A stretch of 64,000 bases of DNA from Psychrobacillus sp. NEAU-3TGS. GTDB taxonomy: Bacteria > Bacillota > Bacilli > Bacillales_A > Planococcaceae. Positions within the stretch are counted from its first letter, which is position 1. Each line of letters begins with the position of its first letter. The stretch covers positions 15,273-79,272 of the forward strand of contig NZ_JAPNOZ010000009.1 in NCBI RefSeq assembly GCF_029955155.1, in the 5' to 3' direction. The position numbers were made by a program, and so were the translations under genes. Of the stretch, positions 49,717 to 58,764 are shown piece after piece. The notes under the pieces were generated by a model. It worked only from the letters and a program-made list of their open reading frames with translations. It was not told where the DNA came from and did no database searches.

Positions 49717-50403
49717 ATGAGTATTAATCCTAATGTAGCTGTAGTTGCCTCCCTCCTGGGAGAAACCTCGCGTTCTACAATGCTTTCAAGTTTAATGGAT
49801 GGTCGTTTTCATACTGCTAGTGAATTAGCCTTCATGTCTGCGATAACACCTCAAACAGCTAGCTTTCACCTATCTAAATTAGTAGAAGGCAACCTTATTA
49901 ATGTTGAAAAACACGGACGGCACCGCTATTATCAGTTAGCCAATAAAGAAGTTGCACACCTTATAGAAACATTTCTTGCGATTTCTCCACCTCCTGAAGT
50001 ACGTTCTTTAAAACAATCTAACCAAGTAAAATTACTACAGGAAGCTAGAACTTGTTATGACCATTTAGCTGGAAAATTAGGAGTCGCTTTAACCAACTCG
50101 ATGTTGAACGCCAACTACTTAAAAAAAGAAGACAGAGTATTTATTGTTACACTTAAAGGAGAGCAATTCTTTACTGATTTCGGCATCGATTTAACTGAAT
50201 TAAAGAGAAAACGACGCTCATTTTCTCACGCTTGTTTAGACTGGAGTGAACGCCACTATCATCTCGGCGGTGCTTTAGGAAATGGACTGCTGACACATTT
50301 TTTTGAATTGAATTGGATCGTGCATGTTCCATCTATTCGTGCTGTAAAAGTTACTGATAGAGGAAGAGAAGGATTTAAACAAATTTTTAATATTAATATG
50401 TAG
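49717..50403 (+). CDS. ArsR-type winged-helix regulator
   Basis: 228-residue transcription factor. Winged-helix domain at about residues 10-85: LLGETSRSTMLSSLMDGRFH, ASELAFMSAITPQTASFHLSKL (recognition helix) and HGRHRYYQLANKEVAHLIET. The C-terminal 130 residues (ELKRKRRSFSHACLDWSERH) form a domain found in larger ArsR-like regulators of bacilli. GAAAGGTCGG before ATG 49717. Convergent with the EamA transporter, which might be its target. No cysteine metal site is obvious, so a metal signal is unlikely. Confidence 0.82.
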   Translation: MSINPNVAVVASLLGETSRSTMLSSLMDGRFHTASELAFMSAITPQTASFHLSKLVEGNLINVEKHGRHRYYQLANKEVAHLIETFLAISPPPEVRSLKQSNQVKLLQEARTCYDHLAGKLGVALTNSMLNANYLKKEDRVFIVTLKGEQFFTDFGIDLTELKRKRRSFSHACLDWSERHYHLGGALGNGLLTHFFELNWIVHVPSIRAVKVTDRGREGFKQIFNINM

Positions 50404-50483
50404 TTAATGGGTCATATCCCTCTCCTCAGTAGACAGATTAAGTTCGTTTTCTTTTTCTGTCCACTATAGGAAGTGAAGTGGAC

Positions 50484-51392
50484 CTATTCGTGCTTAACCA
50501 GATTATTTATTAATAAAAATTTCTTCACTACTTTTCTCTGCTGAAAATTTCGATTCACTAGATAGATACCCATTACAATAAACAAGCCACCAACTATAAG
50601 AGACGGATTTAAATGCTCTCCCAATAGTAACCACCCAGACAAGACACCAAAGAATGGAGCTAAAAATAAGAAGGCGCTCGTCTTTCCTGAATCACCTTTT
50701 TGTAAAAGATAAAACCACACAGCAAATTGAACAATAGAAGACATTATACTTAGCCATAATAAAATGGACAAGGATTCACCGTTCAAAATGAAAAAAGGAC
50801 TTTCAAGGTTAAAACTCCCAATTAAGAGTAGTAATCCACCAAATAGCATCTGATAAGCGGATAGGACCCATGTATCGAAAATCGCCCCCCACTTTTTAGC
50901 TAATAATGTGGCCAGTGCCCAAAACACGGCGGAAAAAATGCCGAAAAGAATGCCAATCTTAAATTCAATTTGGGCCCCCATTGTTATAATTACCCCTACC
51001 AAACCTAAAAGAACACCGATCCATTGATAACGTGTATAACGTATTTGCAGAAAAATGGTGCCGAATACAACAACAAGTAATGGATTCGTGAATGTTAGAA
51101 TCGAGGATTCACTAGCTGTAATCGTTCGCAAACTCAAGAAAATACAGCCCATAACACCGGCTGTTTGGAAACCTCCAATGATCAGCATCCTTATCCAATT
51201 CTCTCTAGATACTGGATGTGACCTCTTTAAAACGATAACGATGACTACCATTATGATTCCCGCAAGTATGAAGCGCAATGCTGCTAGCAGCAATGGGGAT
51301 GAGTATGGTAAACCCATTTTAACGACAGCAAAAGATGAACCCATTAAAAATGTTGTTAAAAGTATCAACGATGTAAATTTGAAAGTATTCAT
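50484..51392 (-). CDS. EamA/DMT family transporter
   Basis: 302 residues with ten hydrophobic segments in two EamA halves (about 5-135 and 145-285). Begins TFKFTSLILLTTFLMGSSFA; VMGCIFLSLRTITASESSIL and GILFGIFSAVFWALATLLAKKWG mark the halves. Drug/metabolite exporter superfamily; substrate unknown. AGGGAGAGAAG before the start. May be regulated by the convergent ArsR-type gene. Confidence 0.82.
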   Translation of the reverse strand: MNTFKFTSLILLTTFLMGSSFAVVKMGLPYSSPLLLAALRFILAGIIMVVIVIVLKRSHPVSRENWIRMLIIGGFQTAGVMGCIFLSLRTITASESSILTFTNPLLVVVFGTIFLQIRYTRYQWIGVLLGLVGVIITMGAQIEFKIGILFGIFSAVFWALATLLAKKWGAIFDTWVLSAYQMLFGGLLLLIGSFNLESPFFILNGESLSILLWLSIMSSIVQFAVWFYLLQKGDSGKTSAFLFLAPFFGVLSGWLLLGEHLNPSLIVGGLFIVMGIYLVNRNFQQRKVVKKFLLINNLVKHE

Positions 51393-51458
51393 TTCTTCTC
51401 TCCCTACATACTATAATGACCTATCTATGGTTATTATAACTGTAGATTACTTCAGCTA

Positions 51459-51780
51459 GTATCGAAGTAAGTATTTAACCGAACGGGAGATTGAACACCT
51501 TCGTGAATCCTGTCATTCCCCAATGGAAAAAGCGATTTTCGAATTCATGTTTTCTACCGGTTGTCGAATTGGAGAAATTGTTGCGTTAGAAAAGAACCAT
51601 ATCAATTGGTCCAATCAATCCGCGATCGTTAGAGGAAAAGGTGATAAGGAAAGGGAAGTTTATTTTAATACACGTTGCGACATATGGCTTAAACGCTATT
51701 TAGAAAGCCGTAATGACCATAATCCTGCTATCTTTGTTAATGTCTTTGCGACGAGTAATCGCAGGAGCATTTGTTTTCGG
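51459..51780 (+). pseudogene. tyrosine recombinase, internal fragment
   Basis: Frame reads YRSKYLTEREIEHLRESCHS, then FEFMFSTGCRIGEIVALEKN with the first catalytic Arg in GCRIGE, and AIVRGKGDKEREVYFN with the catalytic Lys, ending at PAIFVN. The N-terminal DNA-binding domain and the C-terminal HxxR...Y part are missing. It breaks off where the GC-rich repeat begins. XerC/XerD- or integrase-like. It is the only recombinase trace near the cassette array. Confidence 0.78.
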
Positions 51781-51803
51781 AGCTCCGAGGAGATTGAAGC
51801 CGT

Positions 51804-51924
51804 GCCCGCGGAAAGCGTCCACCCTGTAGCAGAAATCCCAGCGTCCACTTCATTCAACTCACTACCGCACAGTTTCCCCATTATGTGCCTTATTCCGTTT
51901 TATCGATTCCATGAGCTAAATTAG
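51804..51924. repeat. GC-rich dispersed repeat, copy 2
   Basis: GCCCGCGGAAAGCGTCC start identical to copy 1; shares CACTACCGC, CAGTTTCCC and CTTATTCC segments with the copy at 63.6 kb. It truncates the recombinase fragment. Confidence 0.8.
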
Positions 51925-51954
51925 CCAAAGATAGGCGCTTAGCACTTTTGTTCT

Positions 51955-53085
51955 TTAAAGAGTGGTGTCTCTTAGAAAGTTTTGAACGATATGATGGTCT
52001 GGTTCGTATGTTTTAAGTGTAAAGCCTTCTTTTTGAAGCCATTCAATTATTTGAGGTAGTGCTTTTGTTGTTTGGCTACGATCGTGGAGAAGGATAATAA
52101 TGTCTCGGTCTCCGGACTTGTAGGCTTTTTCTACCCCGACTTGTACGTTTTGGACAATTTTGTTGGCTTCTTTATCGGTGTATTTCCAATCGTTTGAATC
52201 GACGTCCCAATCCCATAGTTTGAAGCCGTTTGTGACTAGCTCATCTTTCATAGCAGTTGTTATATGTGGTTTGCTTCCATAGGGAGTGCGAACCAGTTTC
52301 GTGTCTTTTCCGGTCATTTTTTTGATGAGTTTCGTTCCTTTTATCATCTCATTTATAAAAGCTTTAGAAGAAAGATAAACTTTGCTTTTATCATGTGTCA
52401 TACTATGAGTTCCGATATAATGACCATCTTTTACTACTGCATTAATAATGGAGGAGTTCTTTTTCATATGATTGCCTAAAAAGAAGAAAGTCGCTTTGGC
52501 ATTATATTTTTTTAAGATAGAATTATTGGTCGTTGTAAATTTGTTTGGACCGTCATCAAATGTTAAATAGACATTTGCTTTTGGAGTTGCCTGCGAAGGC
52601 TGTTTTTTATTCAAAAGTTTGTCTAAATAAATTTCAAAATTAGCATGCGACATATGAGCCCAGTCCTCTTTGTATATACGTTGTGTTTTTTGTTTCTCAA
52701 AGGTTTTCATTTTGTATCCTATTTCAATTGCGAGATATTCCACACTGATAAAAAGTTTGCCATCGACTTTAACAATTGGGGACCAATCGAGTGCTACTTC
52801 GTCTTTCGCTGTTAGTTGAGACTTTTCGTTATAACTAATTTCTATTCCGTTTTTTCGTATGTAAGTAATGCCATTTTCTATTTCAAAAGGGATATCTAGA
52901 TATGCTGCAATTTCTTCGAGTGGAACTTTTGTGTCTTGATTGATTACTTTGACATCACTAAAATCGAGCAATTGATCTTGAAAACCTATGTGATGGGCCA
53001 AAGGTGCTTCGGCTGCTGTTACAACGCCTGTGCTAAAGATAGTAGAAATGATAAAAGCTGCGAATATTATTAAATATCTTTTCAT
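51955..53085 (-). CDS. polysaccharide deacetylase (NodB domain)
   Basis: 376 residues from ATG 53085 (TTGGGAGTGG upstream). Signal peptide KRYLIIFAAFIISTIFSTGV. An N-terminal stalk domain like copper amine oxidase N-domains (about 35-145) carries KVPLEEIAAYLDIPFEIENG. The NodB catalytic domain (about 170-365) has motif 1 TFDDGPN, motif 2 GTHSMTHD, motif 3 RTPYGS and a late LLHDRS. Predicted secreted peptidoglycan or chitin-like deacetylase acting at the cell wall. Monocistronic. Confidence 0.88.
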   Translation of the reverse strand: MKRYLIIFAAFIISTIFSTGVVTAAEAPLAHHIGFQDQLLDFSDVKVINQDTKVPLEEIAAYLDIPFEIENGITYIRKNGIEISYNEKSQLTAKDEVALDWSPIVKVDGKLFISVEYLAIEIGYKMKTFEKQKTQRIYKEDWAHMSHANFEIYLDKLLNKKQPSQATPKANVYLTFDDGPNKFTTTNNSILKKYNAKATFFFLGNHMKKNSSIINAVVKDGHYIGTHSMTHDKSKVYLSSKAFINEMIKGTKLIKKMTGKDTKLVRTPYGSKPHITTAMKDELVTNGFKLWDWDVDSNDWKYTDKEANKIVQNVQVGVEKAYKSGDRDIIILLHDRSQTTKALPQIIEWLQKEGFTLKTYEPDHHIVQNFLRDTTL

Positions 53086-53191
53086 GAAATCGACCACTCC
53101 CAATATAGTTTAGAATCTCTTTTTAAAACTATATGTATTTGGTAATCCATGTATGCTTGTTATAAACTATGAATAAAGAGAGGTGAGTTTC

Positions 53192-53318
53192 GTGGCAAAT
53201 AATTATAGAATGCCAGATAGTGCAACGTCTCATGCAAAGCCTACTTATAGAAAGGCGATACTTTGCGTGGGAAGACCTTCAATCGCCATTTCATAATGTC
53301 GGCTTTGCACCTTATTGA
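53192..53318 (+). pseudogene. small gene, likely frameshifted
   Basis: GAGAGGTGAG precedes GTG 53192. The first frame reads ANNYRMPDSATSHAKPTYRK and ends at 53296. After a frame change at about 53257 the other register reads YFAWEDLQSPFHNVGFAPY to TGA 53318, which looks more protein-like. One product of about 41 residues is likely. Family unknown. The change is not in a homopolymer. Confidence 0.45.
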
Positions 53319-53346
53319 AAGCTTAAAAAGATAAGGAGCGAGCAAA

Positions 53347-53610
53347 ATGACATATGTAAAAGCAACTTCTGTATTACCCGAAGAGCTTGTAAGGGAAATT
53401 CAGAAGTATATTCAAGGGGAAACTATTTATATTCCGAAACCAGACAAAAGCTACAAAAAGTGGGGAACGCTTTCTGGGGAAAGACAGAGAATAGATGATC
53501 GAAATTATTCGATTAAACAAGCTTATAAAAGCGGAACTGCGATGGCTCAATTAGCAGAAGAGTTTTTTCTATCCATTGAAACGATTAAAAAAATTATTTA
53601 TACAAAGTGA
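53347..53610 (+). CDS. CD3324 family small DNA-binding protein
   Basis: 87 residues. TYVKATSVLPEELVREIQKY and GETIYIPKPDKSYKKWGTLS, then a helix-turn-helix QAYKSGTAMAQLAEEFFLSI. Matches the CD3324 family, seen across Firmicutes next to many unrelated genes; probable small regulator. AAGGAGCG precedes ATG 53347. Confidence 0.8.
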   Translation: MTYVKATSVLPEELVREIQKYIQGETIYIPKPDKSYKKWGTLSGERQRIDDRNYSIKQAYKSGTAMAQLAEEFFLSIETIKKIIYTK

Positions 53611-53616
53611 TTTTTT

Positions 53617-53651
53617 AGCTGATGAATCCATATAAGAATCATCAGCTTTTT
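53617..53651 (+). terminator. terminator after CD3324-family gene
   Basis: AGCTGATGA / TCATCAGCT stem followed by T5. Confidence 0.85.
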
Positions 53652-53749
53652 GTATGTAGAGAACTTTTCCTAATCATCTTTTCCATTTCGAAAAAGATAA
53701 CTTCCCGCTACAATAAACTAATAGAAAAATGTATTAAGGAGAGATAATT

Positions 53750-54389
53750 ATGGATCCTTTCATAAGAAACGATCAATTTAATTTCATAAAAAAAACAAGG
53801 GCAAGCGTTAATAAATGGTCATGCTACCGTAAATGATCAACGCGTATTAACTGCGTTAAAATCCATCACTAGCGAAAAAATAGCCAATTTATTCGAAAAT
53901 CTAAACGAAGAGCAAAAACAATTATTAGATCCCATTATAGAAATCAAAGAAAAAGCAGATGCCGAAGCATTTTTGGAACAAATAAAACCTTTCGTCCTCC
54001 CTTTTAAAGAAGTAACAGAGCAAACGATTAAAAAGTTGTTTCCAAAAGTAAAAAAGCTAAAAACTCCCTCATTAGAAAATATAGAATTTAGGGAGATTTC
54101 TTATTTAGGATGGTTGGATAAAGGCTCCAACAAAAAATTCCTGATTGTAGAACATAACGGTAAACTTGTTGGAATCATAGGAGATTATACACCCTCCAAC
54201 AAGAAAGGTATTTGTGCGCTATGCAATCGTACCGAGGAAATTGGTATGTTTACCTCGGCAGTAAAGGGAGCTACACAAGATGCTTATATTAAAAGAGGCA
54301 ATTACATTTGCCAAGACAGTCAAAAATGTAATCACAATTTAATCTCTTTAGATAAACTATATGATTTTGTAAATCTTATAAAAGCATAG
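53750..54389 (+). pseudogene. FusB/FusC-type EF-G-binding protein, N-terminal frameshift
   Basis: AAGGAGAG precedes ATG 53750. MDPFIRNDQFNFIKK is followed by an eight-A run; deleting one A continues as QGQALINGHATVNDQRVLTA and on without a break to 54389 (about 212 residues). The N-terminal helical bundle and the C-terminal zinc-binding domain (CALC ... CQDSQKC) match FusB/FusC and the chromosomal Fbp proteins, which release EF-G from ribosomes and can give fusidic-acid tolerance. Homopolymer change, probably an artefact. Confidence 0.78.
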
Positions 54390-54390
54390 T

Positions 54391-54412
54391 TTGGTGTCAG
54401 GGACCTAATTGA
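54391..54412. repeat. half REP-like motif
   Basis: TTTGGTGTCAGGGACCTAAT right after the FusB-like stop; a half copy related to the palindrome at 25776. No partner arm seen. Confidence 0.45.
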
Positions 54413-54436
54413 AATAAAGGAGGGAGGGATTTAGAG

Positions 54437-55072
54437 ATGGAAGAAGAATTGCTAAGAATATTTGACAGCAATAGAAATGCTATAGGCACAGCTCCACGCC
54501 ATGAAGTGCATCGACTAGGACATTGGCATGAAACATTTCATTGCTGGTTTATTAGTAGGGAAGAGGAAATAGATTATATCTATTTACAAATCCGAAGTGA
54601 ATCTAAAAAAGATTATCCTGGACTCTTAGACATTACAGCTGCAGGTCATTTATTGGCTACGGAGACAGTGCATGATGGTGTTAGAGAAGTGAAAGAAGAA
54701 CTTGGTATCGACATTTCTTTTGAGGAATTAGCGCCACTTGGAATAATAGATTATTCAGTTACGACGGGAGAACTTATTGATCAAGAGCTAGCAAATGTTT
54801 TTGTATATAATGGTGCTTTAAGTTTTGATGATTTTATTCTTCAAGCAGAAGAAGTTTCTGGAGTGGTTCGAGCCAAATTCGAACAATTTTCAAAGCTTTG
54901 GTTAGGGGAAGTAGAAGAGATTCAAGTAGAAGGCTTTGAGATAAATAAAACAGGAGAAAGAGTTTCATTCAAAAAGGTTGTAACAAAGCATAATTTTGTG
55001 TTACATGAACAGTATTACTATGAAGCTATAATAAGTGGCATAAAAAAATTAGTAGAGTCAGTTCGTAAATAG
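54437..55072 (+). CDS. NUDIX hydrolase
   Basis: 211 residues; GGAGGGAGGG precedes ATG 54437. Starts like the YfcD/IPP-isomerase-type Nudix proteins (RIFDSNRNAIGTAPRHEVHR). The Nudix box is complete: GHLLATETVHDGVREVKEEL, then GI (about 74-96). Substrate unknown; a nucleoside diphosphate derivative is likely. Confidence 0.86.
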   Translation: MEEELLRIFDSNRNAIGTAPRHEVHRLGHWHETFHCWFISREEEIDYIYLQIRSESKKDYPGLLDITAAGHLLATETVHDGVREVKEELGIDISFEELAPLGIIDYSVTTGELIDQELANVFVYNGALSFDDFILQAEEVSGVVRAKFEQFSKLWLGEVEEIQVEGFEINKTGERVSFKKVVTKHNFVLHEQYYYEAIISGIKKLVESVRK

Positions 55073-55203
55073 CCATATTATAACGAATTTGAAGAAGATT
55101 GTATTGGCTTTCAAAAATTGCAGTCTATTTGAGATATATAGACTTTAGTATAATTCTCATTCTATAATGTTGGAAGATAGTTAAAGAAAGTTGGAGTTAA
55201 ATA

Positions 55204-55500
55204 ATGTTAAAAACTGCATTAGGGCGGTTCCGTTTCATGGGCTTATTGGATGGTAGTTCTCTAGTAATCCTCTTGTTCATTGCGATGCCTTTAAAGTATT
55301 GGTTTGATATTCCGAAGGCAGTAACCGTTTTTGGAACACTGCACGGTTATATATTTCTCGTTTATTTAATTGCGATTGTATATGCTCTGTTTGCTGTTAG
55401 ATGGCCATTTAGATTTACCATTGGGGCTATTGTTTCTGCATTCATTCCTTTCGGTAACTTTGTTTTGGACAGTCGTCTGAAGAAGTTGCAAGCAAATTAA
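55204..55500 (+). CDS. DUF3817 membrane protein
   Basis: 98 residues, three hydrophobic segments, with GLLDGSSLVILLFIAMPLKY and GTLHGYIFLVYLIAIVYAL typical of DUF3817. Function unknown. Start ATG 55204 with a weak GTTGGAG site. Monocistronic with its own hairpin terminator. Confidence 0.82.
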   Translation: MLKTALGRFRFMGLLDGSSLVILLFIAMPLKYWFDIPKAVTVFGTLHGYIFLVYLIAIVYALFAVRWPFRFTIGAIVSAFIPFGNFVLDSRLKKLQAN

Positions 55501-55541
55501 TGCTAAGTCCCTGTCTTACTTTGACTGATAGGGACTTAGCA
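55501..55541 (+). terminator. hairpin after DUF3817 gene
   Basis: 15-base stem TGCTAAGTCCCTGTC / GATAGGGACTTAGCA with an 11-base loop; no strong T tract. Confidence 0.7.
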
Positions 55542-55568
55542 TCAATGGAGCTCTGTTGTAAAAAAGGA

Positions 55569-55904
55569 TTACATTTCAAAAAAGTTGTCTCTTTCTACTT
55601 TACAAATCCTTAGTGAGAAGCTTTGATACCATACCTTTTTTCCTTTTTCTTGTGCAATTAGATGAGCGGAATGGTTTTTCCAATTCTTAATTGACTCTAA
55701 AGAGCTCCAATATGATACGGTTATCCCTAGCTCGTTATCACGCGCAGATTCCACACCTAAAAATCCTTCTTGTAGAGATGCCAATTCTACCATTTTGTCT
55801 GCCATTTTTGCATAGCCTTTATCACCATCTGTTCTTTGAGAAGAAAAAATAACAGCATAATAAGGCAGTTGAAATCCTTTAACTATTTTGCTCACTTTAT
55901 GCAC
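55569..55904 (-). CDS. antibiotic biosynthesis monooxygenase-like protein
   Basis: 111 residues of the dimeric alpha-beta barrel fold (ABM). PYYAVIFSSQRTDGDKGYAK, LASLQEGFLGVESARDNELG and VSYWSSLESIKNWKNHSAHL are characteristic. Related small proteins occur in many bacilli with unknown role; heme or quinone-linked oxygenase activity is a family possibility only. Preceded by AAGGACGTG. Confidence 0.78.
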   Translation of the reverse strand: MHKVSKIVKGFQLPYYAVIFSSQRTDGDKGYAKMADKMVELASLQEGFLGVESARDNELGITVSYWSSLESIKNWKNHSAHLIAQEKGKKVWYQSFSLRICKVERDNFFEM

Positions 55905-55963
55905 GTCCTTATTAATCTTTTCTTGTAATCATAATGTACTGAATAGGTAGCTGCAACAATAAA

Positions 55964-55993
55964 AAATGACCCCAAAAATGGAGTCATTTTGAA
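55964..55993. terminator. terminator downstream of 3D/LysM gene
   Basis: AAAATGAC-CCCA and TGGAGTCATTTT arms with an A-rich loop, for the leftward gene ending at 55996. Confidence 0.75.
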
Positions 55994-55995
55994 GT

Positions 55996-56553
55996 CTATT
56001 CTAATATTTTTATGGTCACGTTTTTACGACCCCATTTATAAGCATCGCTTTTAGAGGAGAAAAACACATCAATTTTATTCCCTTTAATATTTCCACCCGT
56101 ATCACCAGCGATAGCATAACCGTATCCTTCCACATGAACTTTTGTCCCAAGTTTAATGACTTTCGGATCTACCGCTATTACTTTGATATCGGGATTCTTT
56201 TTCAAGTTAATACCTGTACTTGTAATTCCAGTACAACCATTGCAATTAGCAGTAAAAGCACTTGCAGATACAACGATTTCTTTCACTACATTATCCTCTG
56301 AATCAGAACGGGATGGGTTTTTCGTTTTGGAAGCTTGCTTTGTAAGTTTTAATTTTTGGTTCGGTTTAATAGTATCCGTTTTTAAATTATTCCATGATTT
56401 TAAATTAGTGATGGATACATTATACGATTTCGCAATCTTATATAATGTTTCTCCTTTTTTTACAGTGTGCATGGAAGTTGCGGCCATGCTAGTTGTTGTT
56501 CCGCTAACCAATAGTGCTAATGTGATGATGAGTGTCCCAAGAATTTTTCTCAA
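55996..56553 (-). CDS. secreted LysM-3D domain protein (YocH-like)
   Basis: 185 residues. Signal peptide KILGTLIITLALLVSGTTTS, one LysM domain (about 28-71, HTVKKGETLYKIAKSYNVSI) for peptidoglycan binding, a Ser/Lys linker, and a 3D domain (about 93-185) with GCTGITSTG, VIAVDPKVIKLGTKV, YAIAGDTGGNIKGNKIDVFF, containing the conserved aspartates. YocH/Stationary-phase survival-type lytic transglycosylase expected at the cell wall. Confidence 0.88.
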   Translation of the reverse strand: MRKILGTLIITLALLVSGTTTSMAATSMHTVKKGETLYKIAKSYNVSITNLKSWNNLKTDTIKPNQKLKLTKQASKTKNPSRSDSEDNVVKEIVVSASAFTANCNGCTGITSTGINLKKNPDIKVIAVDPKVIKLGTKVHVEGYGYAIAGDTGGNIKGNKIDVFFSSKSDAYKWGRKNVTIKILE

Positions 56554-56705
56554 ATACTCTACCCCTTACTATTTAGTCTAATCAATATACTAGCAGTATT
56601 GTATTACAGGAATATTACGACAATTTACCAATAACGTTACAAAGTGGAGAGGTAATATTTCAAAATACCAAACAAGTGTATGTCCTAGTTTATTTGACTA
56701 TGCAT

Positions 56706-56736
56706 AAAAGCCCTTCAAATAGATATTTGAAAGGCT
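56706..56736. terminator. terminator downstream of dapF
   Basis: AAGCCCTTCAAAT / ATTTGAAAGGCTT near-perfect stem. Confidence 0.75.
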
Positions 56737-56763
56737 TCAAAACGCATTTAAATAATATTTTAT

Positions 56764-57606
56764 TTACCACTGAAAGATACCCTCGAAGACTTTTTTAGCA
56801 GGACCTGTCATAAAAACGCTATTGTCAGTATAGCGAATTACTAGCTCTCCACCTAACAGCTTAACCGTAATATCTGTATCCTTGTCGCAATAACCGTTTA
56901 AGACAGAAGCTACAACCGCCGCACATGCACCTGTACCACAAGCTAGCGTTTCTCCACTTCCACGTTCCCAAACACGCATATGAATAGTATTTCTGTTTTC
57001 GACTTGGATAAATTCCGTATTCACACTTTCCGGAAATAGAGGATGATGTTCAAATTTAGGTCCTATGACGGCTAGATTAATAGAGGTAATATCATCATCA
57101 AACAAAACGCAATGGGGATTACCCATAGAAACTGTCGTAATATTATAAGTCGTAGCCTCTATTTCAATTGGAACATCAATCAATGCTCCTTCTTCCTCCA
57201 ACAATACGGGTATAGAGGAGGGATTTAAAATAGCATCTCCCATATCAACAGTTGCCTCATACATTTGATCATCTTTTACTTTTAACTCAATCGTTTTAAC
57301 TCCACTAAGTGTATCAATTTTAAGTACTTCTTTTTTTGCAATATTATTATCATATACATATTTAGCAACGCATCGAATAGCATTACCACACATTTTTCCT
57401 TCGCTGCCATCAATATTAAACATCCGCATTTTCACATCTGCATTTTCCGAAGGGCATATAAGGACAATACCATCTCCTCCGACACCAAAATGTCGATCAG
57501 AAATAATTTTACTTAGCTTCTCAGGATGTTCGATATACTGTTCAAAGCAATTGATGTATATATAATCATTTCCACAGCCATGCATTTTTGTAAAAGATAT
57601 ATTCAT
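56764..57606 (-). CDS. dapF: diaminopimelate epimerase
   Basis: Converts LL- to meso-diaminopimelate for lysine and peptidoglycan synthesis. 280 residues from ATG 57606; AAAGAGAGTG upstream supports it, while the frame open to 57696 lacks similarity. FTKMHGCGNDYIYI, GVGGDGIVLI, the first catalytic cysteine in KMCGNAIRCVA (about 73), GNPHCVLF and the second cysteine in ETLACGTGACAAV (about 222). Complete. Monocistronic, followed by a terminator. Confidence 0.95.
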   Translation of the reverse strand: MNISFTKMHGCGNDYIYINCFEQYIEHPEKLSKIISDRHFGVGGDGIVLICPSENADVKMRMFNIDGSEGKMCGNAIRCVAKYVYDNNIAKKEVLKIDTLSGVKTIELKVKDDQMYEATVDMGDAILNPSSIPVLLEEEGALIDVPIEIEATTYNITTVSMGNPHCVLFDDDITSINLAVIGPKFEHHPLFPESVNTEFIQVENRNTIHMRVWERGSGETLACGTGACAAVVASVLNGYCDKDTDITVKLLGGELVIRYTDNSVFMTGPAKKVFEGIFQW

Positions 57607-57707
57607 ATTCCACACTCTCTTTTCCATTAAAAGGAACAATTTATTTTCATTATAATCAGTTTCTTTCGCTCGGGTCAATGAAAAAAAGCAGACCACCTGG
57701 ATCTGCT

Positions 57708-58556
57708 TTAAGGAGTTTTAATTTTAAAGGTATCTCCGCCTTGTATCGTTCCATTTTCATAGCCTTTGTAAAACCAGGCTTTACGTTGTTCAGATGTACC
57801 GTGTGTAAAACTTTCTGGAACGACGTATCCCATTGCTTGTTTTTGTAACGTATCATCTCCGACTGCGCTAGCTGCAGTTAGTGCTTCGTCTAAATCCCCT
57901 TCTTCTAACAAATCCATTCCCGCTGCATGTTTTGCCCATACACCTGAATAATAGTCTGCTTGAAGTTCAAATCTGACTAGGTATTTATTGAATTCCTCTT
58001 CGCTTAACCTTTGACGAAGTGGCATTACTTGATCAGAAGTTCCGAGCAAAGTTTGTACATGATGACCTACTTCATGTGCAATAACATAAGCCATGGCAAA
58101 ATCCCCTGGTGCATGGAATTTATCCTGTAATTCTTGATAAAAGCTCAAATCGATATATAATTTTTGATCTCCTGGACAATAAAAGGGACCAACAGATGCA
58201 CCAGCAGTACCACACGCTGAATTTACACTATCTGTATATAGTACAAGGGTTGGTTCTGTATATTGTAAGCCGTTTTCTTGGAATATTTCAGTCCAAACGG
58301 TTTCCGTATCTGCGAGTACAACAGAAACAAATTCCGCTAGTTCTTTTTCTTGTGCTGTTTCAACATAAGGGGCAGAGTTAGATTGATCAGTAACGCCTAA
58401 ATTACCGATTAAATCTTCTGGATTCCCACCAAGCAAGGTTACGATAAGCACAATAATGAGTCCAAGACCGCCTCCAACACCAGCGATTGCTTTTCCGCCG
58501 CCTTTTCCACGTCGATCTTCTACATTAGAACTTCCTTTTCTGCCTTGCCATTTCAT
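57708..58556 (-). CDS. neutral zinc metallopeptidase, YpfJ family
   Basis: 282 residues from ATG 58556 (GGAAGTGA upstream). N-terminal MKWQGRKGSSNVEDRRGKGG, one membrane span (GGGLGLIIVLIVTLLG), then the zinc-protease domain with PFYCPGDQKLYIDLSFYQEL and HEVGHHVQTLLG (HExxH), and LQADYYSGVWAKHA with the third ligand region. Exported or membrane-anchored; substrate unknown. A hairpin AAAGCAGA / TCTGCTTT follows its stop. Confidence 0.88.
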   Translation of the reverse strand: MKWQGRKGSSNVEDRRGKGGGKAIAGVGGGLGLIIVLIVTLLGGNPEDLIGNLGVTDQSNSAPYVETAQEKELAEFVSVVLADTETVWTEIFQENGLQYTEPTLVLYTDSVNSACGTAGASVGPFYCPGDQKLYIDLSFYQELQDKFHAPGDFAMAYVIAHEVGHHVQTLLGTSDQVMPLRQRLSEEEFNKYLVRFELQADYYSGVWAKHAAGMDLLEEGDLDEALTAASAVGDDTLQKQAMGYVVPESFTHGTSEQRKAWFYKGYENGTIQGGDTFKIKTP

Positions 58557-58764
58557 CTCGTTCACTTCCATTCAAAGCTAATATAATTATCTTATACCCA
58601 ATTTCTTTAAGTTTAGACAATAATAAATGGAATCTTTCCGCTATAATGAGGATAAAGTGAAACTTTCATCAGTGGGGATCTTCATTCCTCGCTGATGATT
58701 ATTACAAAAATTGTTTGGAGTATTACGATCTGAAAAACTGGGATAAAAAGGGTGGGAATTGTTT

